From Marasmius tenuissimus (taxonomy: Eukaryota; Basidiomycota; Agaricomycetes; Agaricales; Marasmiaceae), in contig JAQOTA010000065.1 of NCBI GenBank assembly GCA_029532415.1, positions 744,001 through 808,000 of the forward strand: DNA of 64,000 bases, given 5' to 3'. Shown piece by piece: positions 58,116-64,000 of this stretch. The notes beneath the pieces are model-generated. The model saw only the letters and a list, made by a program, of their open reading frames with translations, had not been told where the DNA came from and did no database searches. A program made the position numbers and the translations under genes. The number at the start of each line of letters is the position of its first letter. The first letter of the stretch is position 1.

Positions 58116-59830
58116 TCATCCTAGCGAAAAGGTAGCAGAAGAATTGGAATTTGATACCTCAAGCCCTTGGTCATGCAACAGCTGTGCATACTCCTCCATC
58201 CGAGTGTGCAACTGCTTCAGCTGTTCTTCCAGCTCCTTCTTCTCGTAAGCCAGACGCGCGAGGTCCTCTCGGCGGCCCGCAACGAGCGCGTCGAAACATC
58301 GCTGACTCATGGTTCTAAGGCGATTGAGATGCAACTCGGGCATCTCCTCCTCCATGGTGGGCGAGACCCAGTGTAGAAAGGGAGTTTGGGCACTGGGGAG
58401 CTGAGCTGCAAGAAACATCCAACAGCCAGTTTCGTCGGCGAGCTTCTCGGCCTGATTCAAGTTGCAATGGTGGTCAGACTAGTGTAGTTGCACAACAGAG
58501 AGATAACATACTCACATTATTGAACATGCGATGCATGGTGTCCTTGAAGCGACGTGTGGACTTCTTGATGTCACTGAGGCGGCCAGTCCGTGGTTTGGTT
58601 CGATATACCGCTGTTTTCGACAGGGTTAATAATCGGAATATTCACAGTACATATTTTACTCACTGAGGGGAGCCTTTCCACGCATGACATTAGCAACCTC
58701 GCCGTACGGATGGTATGCGCGAGTGGGCCGAACTCGCTTCGACTTGGACGAAGCTGCGGGCGCTGTCTCATCGTCGTCTTCGTCCGAGTCACTCTCTGGA
58801 GCTGGGAGCTCCATGTCGTCAGTTGCTGGGACTAAAGGCGTGGCGATGCTTGGATGATCTGCTTGTAGGGTGCGTGAACCGGCTGGCCGAGACGGTGTGC
58901 TGAAGGGGCTAGAAGCCGTGGACATCGAGTAAGGGTAGCTCCCGGGCGAGAAGTTTGACAACCCAGGGACGGAAGCCCAACCTTGCACCGCCGAAGCATT
59001 CGGAAAAGTGTAATCTAATACGGTGAGTTTGTGAGCTCGTTCATAGACGAGGGACCAATCAGCTCTCACCTAGTGATTTGTGATTAAATCCTACTGCGGC
59101 TGACACAGACGGGACAGTGGCCGTACCTACAGAGGTGTCACTCCCAGTTTGTGAAGATATCTTACATCGACTTACGAGGAAAATGGCCAGCTGACATTTC
59201 GGGTACATGACGAGGGTCGTCATTGACCTCAAACGCCAAAAGTCCTGCAAGAGGGCATATGTGAGCATTGCGCCACTGTCGAATCAATGAAATCATTTGC
59301 CTTACCATGACTGTGATTTGTAGACGAAGGAGCCTGCCCAACTTGGGTGGATGCGAAGCCCGGGTCAGTCGTCGTCAATGTGTCGTTGGTTTCGGGGACG
59401 GATGTTCCAAAAACAGGCAGACTGCTGTTCTCTGGTGATGAGAGTCAATCAGATGAAATGCAGCATTATCGATAAAGAAGTATCTGTACCGGGTCGAGCC
59501 AGTGGGGGCGGGGACGGGGTTGAGTTCGTTGGAAGAAAGAGCTGCTGCTGTGTTGGCAATGGCGCAGCCTCTAAAAAATATTAATACGAGTTGAAGAAGC
59601 GCTGTTTGATGGGCGAGCTTACCGGTAGTGGATACATCTGTGGAGGGTACGCGTGCTTGCGACGCCGCTGCGGGAGGAGTGGACTTGTTCTGGCGAGGGT
59701 GCTTATCCCTGCACTCGCGCAGAAGGGGTCGGTCAGGACATCGACGACATCGACGTTGAGGAGCGGGTTGCTGTGAGGCAGGTCGAGGAGCCTTCCGAGG
59801 AGATTTTCGTACGGTTGAGCTGGGGGCCAT
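58116..59830 (-). CDS. Hypothetical protein, 440 aa
   Basis: Eight exons (59830-59623, 59570-59490, 59431-59306, 59244-59176, 59126-59070, 59014-58664, 58610-58516, 58451-58116). The N-terminus is basic (APSSTVRKSPRKAPRPASQQ) and has CRRCPDRPLLREC, possibly a zinc-binding knuckle. The middle is Ser/Pro-rich, with an acidic run at SDSDEDDDETAP, followed by a basic nuclear-localisation-like KSKRVRPTR. The folded C-terminal ~180 residues have GRLSDIKKSTRRFKDTMHRM, WMFLAAQLPSAQTPFLHWV and a long helix EDLARLAYEKKELEEQLKQL. All phases match. The family is not recognised. It is head-to-head with the transposase-like gene, 148 bp between the two ATGs. Confidence 0.75.
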
Positions 59831-59978
59831 CGCAAAAATCATATCGAAAGGTGGGCCTCAAATAGTTATCAGTGATCGGAGATGGAATAAATTGAGAGCC
59901 CGAAATAATTACCACGAGTCGGACGATTCGGTCATGGGAAGGCCGGCCAGTAGCGCCTGCGTCAGTCATTAAAGCATC

Positions 59979-62900
59979 ATGTCGCACAAGCACTCGAAAC
60001 TTTGGTCGAAGATGGAGGAGGAGGACGATGGTATGGGTTGGGTTGCCAAGAAAAATGCATACCATTCATTGGACGATGTACAAATCGAGGTCTTCGACGT
60101 GAAGAGGCGCAAGAGACAATGGCAGGACCAAAGTCCCTCGAAAAAGTCGGGTAGTCGGCGTGTGTCGAGGAGGCCGAAGGAGAGGGCAGAGGAAGGAAAG
60201 AGCCAAAAAGCAAGGAAGGCGCAAACGGTAGATGGTTTGGACAATATCCCACCAAGCTCCTCACAAGAATTCAACGCCAGCGTGCCATTGAACTGGGAAG
60301 ATGTCAGTGAGGTGACGACTGCGCCGCGATATGAAAGCCCGGTGACGGAGAGCGGTATACGTCTATCGGAGGAAGTGGTGGAGCAATACTTGCGTGAATT
60401 CCAGGAAGGGAGGGTGGGCTTCTATCACATCGGGACATTTCTCTTCATTGTGCAGGATTGGAGTATAGAGGATAGTGCGCCGTTGGTAAGTCGATATCAC
60501 CTAGCAAAATTACGGGCCAAGTTACTTACTTTTAGATGGCCAGCCCAACTGGTCTCATTTTCGTGCACAGAAAGTTGGTTCAGATGTCGATCTGGAATGT
60601 CGTTGTCCAGATGGTCGACGAGACGACTCATGCGTACACAAGGAGTGCTATTTGGAATTTAGGGATGAACGATTCAGACGGCTGGAAAACAATACGAAGA
60701 CAGGTGAGTGCTTACGACGCATTCTGAAGGTTGACCCTGACATCCGTTCCACAGATCACGATGACCTTGTTGTTCTCTTTCGTAGGGAGCGTATAAGTGA
60801 CTTGAGTGCGGAAAGGGCGGTGTGGCTAAACATGTTTTCGGTTCGTGAGAGAAATAGCCATGAGAGTGAGCTCGATAAAAGGGCGGTAGTCACATTCACG
60901 GGAACAGACGAGGGCTGCGGCGAATGGCGTTGTTCTGCAAGCAAGCATGTCAAATCGCGGACCTGCCCACATCAATCAATGGCAAAGAATGCCTTCCGCG
61001 CCTTTAGTGATCAGGTAGAGGAGGCGGGGGTGGATAGTGGACAAGAGGATATGCTGGAGGGACAAAATGACGATGGTATTCCAATCCAAGCGGAGGAGAT
61101 GCTCGTAGGTGAGTGTAGCAACCAATTGCTTTCTGCTAGATTCTATCTAACAGTTACACCGATCATACAGTTGAGGCGATCAATGGGGACAGTACAAGAG
61201 AGCGCTCGATTTCTTACCTGCCGATTCGCCCACCGTCGTGGGTGTCCTTGCCAACCGACATCGCTCATTATCCCAGAACGAGTCCCAAAAGCCCCATTCC
61301 AACCATCATCAGACTCGGAGATGCTGGACGCAGTAACTGCGATTTACGAGTTTCGCCAGAAATACTGGGGATGCCAAAAATGTTGAGGAAGTGTAGGATA
61401 TACACGTTGACGGAGGAAGTCGAGCGCCAGATGGAACTCGTGCGCTGTCCCAGGTGCCATCCTCGGAAGCACTGCTTCGTTGGTCCAGATACGCGGTCCC
61501 TGGGTCTGTTCAATTACAACAACACGGTGTTGATGTCTCACGAACTCCTGGACGAATACGTCAGTCGCTTCACGAGTGCAGTGAGTCCGTTTGCAGCATT
61601 TGTCGAGGGCATGTCTCGAATCTACAGTGGTCGTGGGTTCTCCTTCGTAAAGGAGGACCTCTTTCGTTCGGTTTGGTTTGCATACGCTACATTACAGGAC
61701 TTCACTGGGGATATGACTTGCCCTGTGTGTAAGGAGGAACCGGACTGCGTCATATGGGACGGGGTGACGTTGGCTTATGGCAAAGAACACCTCACCAGTG
61801 ACCTGAAACCGCCAACTGAGCTATCGCCGGCTGCTCCGATCAGAAAACGGCAGTACTCGGAGAAGCCTCAGTTTATCCGGGAGACAAGGAAAGAGCCGAT
61901 TCGTAGGTTGGTGAGGCGTTGGGTGGAAGGAACTCGACCAGCGAAACGGAAAGGAGAGGGGGACAGCGATAGCGAAGATGGAGGCCCTCGTGCCGATGTC
62001 TCGATTTATGAAACCGTTCGGGAAAGGTTGGCGAAGGTATGCCTTGACTTGAAAAGGTTGTTTGAGCGGGTTCTATCCTTACACTCGGGAGAGCCAGAGA
62101 GTCTGAAACGGTTATATCGGGCGTTATTTGTCCAGGTACGCAGTATTTGCGGTTGGCGAGGGAGCGAGGAGACTGACTTGCGATACAGCTGGCAGCGGAA
62201 GAGTCGGCAGTGCAGATGGTGAACTGGGAATCATGGGGACTCTTGCGTGCGTTTGTGGAGAATCCGATAAGAGACACAGCGACGCGTTTGGTGGGAATTC
62301 CAGCGCTGTGGAAGGTACTCGAGGAAGAGTGGAAGAGGAATCGACAGTATCCCTCTGACACGGTGGGAGTGTGTTCGTGGATGTCCGACAGGGTAAAGGA
62401 AGTTTTCTCCATATTATTCCGGCATCAGCAAGAAAGTTTGCCGCCTATGGGCAGCAACAGCGTGGAGGATGATTGGCGGGAGGTGGGTGAACATATGTCT
62501 TCAATTTGCAGCGAGATATAACGATTTTTTCCAGTCCGGTTGCTATTACAGCCTCCCGCAGATACGCCTCCGCCCAAAGTACCCTGGCCTGAAATACGAC
62601 AGCAATGTATCTCAGTCGGCGGAGAAGGAACGCTCAGGGAATTGCGGGAAATTCTACTCAACGTACGGACAAAAGCGATTGACAGGCGGAATTATGTGTG
62701 CTTGGTGCACTCACAGTGTGTGTTATGGCTTCCATTGCATCCCTAAAAGTGAAGGGAGGAACGATGTCTTTTCAGCGATGGTGACTAGATGGAAAAAGGC
62801 ACCGCGTTACCTGGTATACGACTTTGCATGTGCGTTGGGACCGTACTGCATGACAAGGGAACCGGAGTTCTTCAAAGACACTTTGTTCCTCATTGATCAT

Positions 62901-63143
62901 TTCCATGCGAAGGGACATACGAAGTGCTCACCAGCGTGTTTCCTGAAGAATTACAGCTCAACGAACTCTGCATTGTCAACAATCAACAGCAGCGCAGCGG
63001 AGTGTGGAAATAGTGGTTTAGGAAGAATTCGGAAGTCGGTGAGTTACATGAGGCAGAATCGAGCGATTTTGTATACGAAGGTGTTTCTGTCGGTTTGGAA
63101 TCGTCAACGTATACGGAACCTCCTGGAGAAGAGACGGATGTAG
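59979..63143 (+). CDS. KDZ-type transposase-like protein with SWIM-like, CxC5 and CxC6 zinc clusters
   Basis: Six exons (59979-60462, 60536-60703, 60755-61108, 61171-62135, 62189-62482, 62535-63143) give an unbroken 957-aa frame. Domain order: basic N-terminus; SWIM-like cluster Cys183, Cys185, Cys194, His196 (CRCPDGRRDDSCVH); a second, CxC4-like, Cys272, Cys277, Cys288, His290; CxC5 from CPRCHPRKHC (428-437); CxC6 with CPVCKEEPDCVIWDGVTLA (519-537); a C-terminal domain with CAWC (810-813), YDFACAL (Asp851), IDHFHAKGHTKC (Asp876) and SAAECGNSGLGRIRKS (Glu911). The last three fit a D-D-E set of an RNase H-fold transposase, as in the Kyakuja-Dileera-Zisupton (KDZ) group and vertebrate HMGXB3. 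No stop or frameshift is seen. It could be an active transposase or a domesticated copy; no terminal repeats were found. Confidence 0.85.
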
Positions 63144-63474
63144 CACTGGTAGGACTTAGTTGCTCATTATGGGACTAGTAGCTGCGGCCCGCTGGTGACT
63201 CCGATTATCGACAAATAGTTCGCGCAAATGTAAAGTTAACATATGGACTAGTGGTTTGGCACTCGTGTGCGATCTGACCTTGTCCTGGGTCGATATAACA
63301 CCAAGCCCTGGTGTTCGAATCTCGTGCAAGTATTTTATAGCTAGGTACGCCGCTTGATTTATTTACTCGATTGTTTTCTCTGCCGAAAATCAAACCGTAA
63401 CGTGGATTTTGAAGCTCAATAAGGATCGACGTAAGAAAAAGAAGCAACATTACGCAAGGTCAGAAGTACCAATA
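63144..63474. other. Intergenic, contains a tRNA-like element
   Basis: About 330 bp between the transposase-like gene and the F-box gene running off the window. Apart from the tRNA-like element listed next, nothing is recognised. Confidence 0.5.
63237..63330 (+). ncRNA. tRNA-like Pol III element (degenerate)
   Basis: TGGACTAGTGG at 63244-63254 matches box A at 10 of 11 positions and GTTCGAATC at 63313-63321 is a perfect box B. Acceptor and T stems do not pair (T-stem TGGTG against CTCGT), so it is not a working tRNA. GTTCGAATCTCG is shared with the element at 48.6 kb, and both are followed by a TTTATTTA-type stretch, which suggests one dispersed family. Confidence 0.42.
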
Positions 63475-64000
63475 CTACGTGAAGTCTAAGTGAGTGGTAC
63501 ATTCTATGCCGCTTTCCATCAGTAGTTGGATGCGCTCATGAATGACCGGAGGATAGGTGTGGTTTGGAGGTGGGTAGGGTGCAACTCCCCAAGGATTAGG
63601 TATTAACGTAGTAACAAGCGTCAAATATCGTAAGGGCGTCGGAATGAATGTGGACCTGGAACACCTCGATTCCGAGAGGGTGAGAAGGGCCTCGACGCAA
63701 CGAACGACATCGGTGTGTGAGTCTTGATCCCATTCGCGTTTCTGGATCTCAACATGAAGTTCTGTCAAGTTGGGAAGGGTGACAGGATGCATGGGGCGAA
63801 GAGTGAGAAGCTGGCACAAGGAGAGGCCATCTTCAGAGCTCGGAGTTACCCGTAGGTGGAGTTGTTGTAGGGTGGGTAGCACGACAAGAAGGGAGTGCCA
63901 TCCATCTCCTACTTCCCAGGCAAGGGCAAGGGGAATGTGGATTCGGAGGATTTGGAGCGGGCATGCAGATCGTTGGAAAAAGGAAACAATAGAGCTGGGG
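63475..64000 (-). CDS. F-box/LRR-type protein, C-terminal part only
   Basis: The frame is open from the right edge of the window to a stop at 63475-63477, ~174 residues. LRR-like strands are spaced as in agaricomycete F-box/LRR proteins: ACPLQILRIHIPLALAW, VLPTLQQLHLRVTP, VTLPNLTELHVEIQKR, TPLRYLTLVTTLI. The final residues ERIQLLMESGIECTTHLDF resemble the common end of this expanded family. The start and F-box lie beyond 64000. Confidence 0.65.
   Translation of the reverse strand, partial: PSSIVSFFQRSACPLQILRIHIPLALAWEVGDGWHSLLVVLPTLQQLHLRVTPSSEDGLSLCQLLTLRPMHPVTLPNLTELHVEIQKREWDQDSHTDVVRCVEALLTLSESRCSRSTFIPTPLRYLTLVTTLIPNPWGVAPYPPPNHTYPPVIHERIQLLMESGIECTTHLDFT

Noticed and set aside
59979..63143. 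Terminal inverted repeats and target duplication of the KDZ-type element
   Set aside because: By eye I found no convincing inverted repeat pair on either side of the gene or of the larger block; a computed search is needed.
63237..63330. A functional tRNA gene near the right edge
   Set aside because: Same reason: stems do not pair, though the Pol III boxes are present.

Overview
The window is nuclear DNA of a basidiomycete fungus, most likely an agaricomycete. The genes are broken by many 45-80 nt GT-AG introns and include exons of 10-20 nt. Families typical of Agaricomycetes are present: F-box/LRR proteins, an RNI-like LRR protein, a DUF6534-type seven-helix protein, a serine-rich cupredoxin, a single-span membrane protein with doubled lectin-like modules, and a CxC/KDZ-type transposase-like gene. 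I rebuilt most genes by hand from splice sites. For nearly every model listed with exons the exon lengths sum to an exact open frame.

Layout. 0-2.5 kb: an RBR-type E3 ligase (+) and a cis-CaaD-like tautomerase (-). 2.5-7.8 kb: gene-poor, with decayed coding fragments. 7.8-10.2 kb: a single-span membrane protein. 11.7-13.3 kb: an OSH4/KES1 sterol/PI4P carrier. 13.9-17.0 kb: a Zn2Cys6 transcription factor (-). 17-21 kb: gene-poor, with three copies of a 107-bp tandem repeat. 21.1-24.1 kb: a BTB protein (-). 24.7-26.2 kb: an LRR protein. 26.3-34.4 kb: a metabolic group made of two secreted SurE-like phosphatases that flank mitochondrial D-lactate dehydrogenase and cytosolic thioredoxin reductase. 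34.7-38.2 kb: a large M28 membrane metallopeptidase. 39.1-44.8 kb: a 19-exon seven-helix protein, an unknown 504-aa protein and a cupredoxin-like surface protein.

45.4-46.5 kb is a dense minisatellite of about 32 degenerate copies of a quasi-palindromic core (GGTTCYSGGGAGC). Two F-box proteins follow. 50.6-63.1 kb is a compact block of mostly unrecognised genes: a 753-aa coiled-coil/acidic protein, an EME1-like protein, three small proteins, a tandem viroplasmin/RNase H1-N-like protein, a 440-aa protein and a complete 957-aa KDZ-type transposase-like protein (two SWIM-like zinc knuckles, CxC5, CxC6, candidate D-D-E). Three head-to-head gene pairs share short promoters here. One of them holds a perfect 24-bp palindrome built from the same half-site as the minisatellite. 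Two degenerate tRNA-like sequences with intact Pol III boxes lie on either side of the block. A partial F-box/LRR gene runs off the right edge.

The most noteworthy points are the minisatellite core and its palindromic relative in a divergent promoter, the intact KDZ-type gene with its unknown neighbours, and three GC-AG introns (all GCAAGT) in two adjacent genes, each required to keep the frame of a conserved protein.
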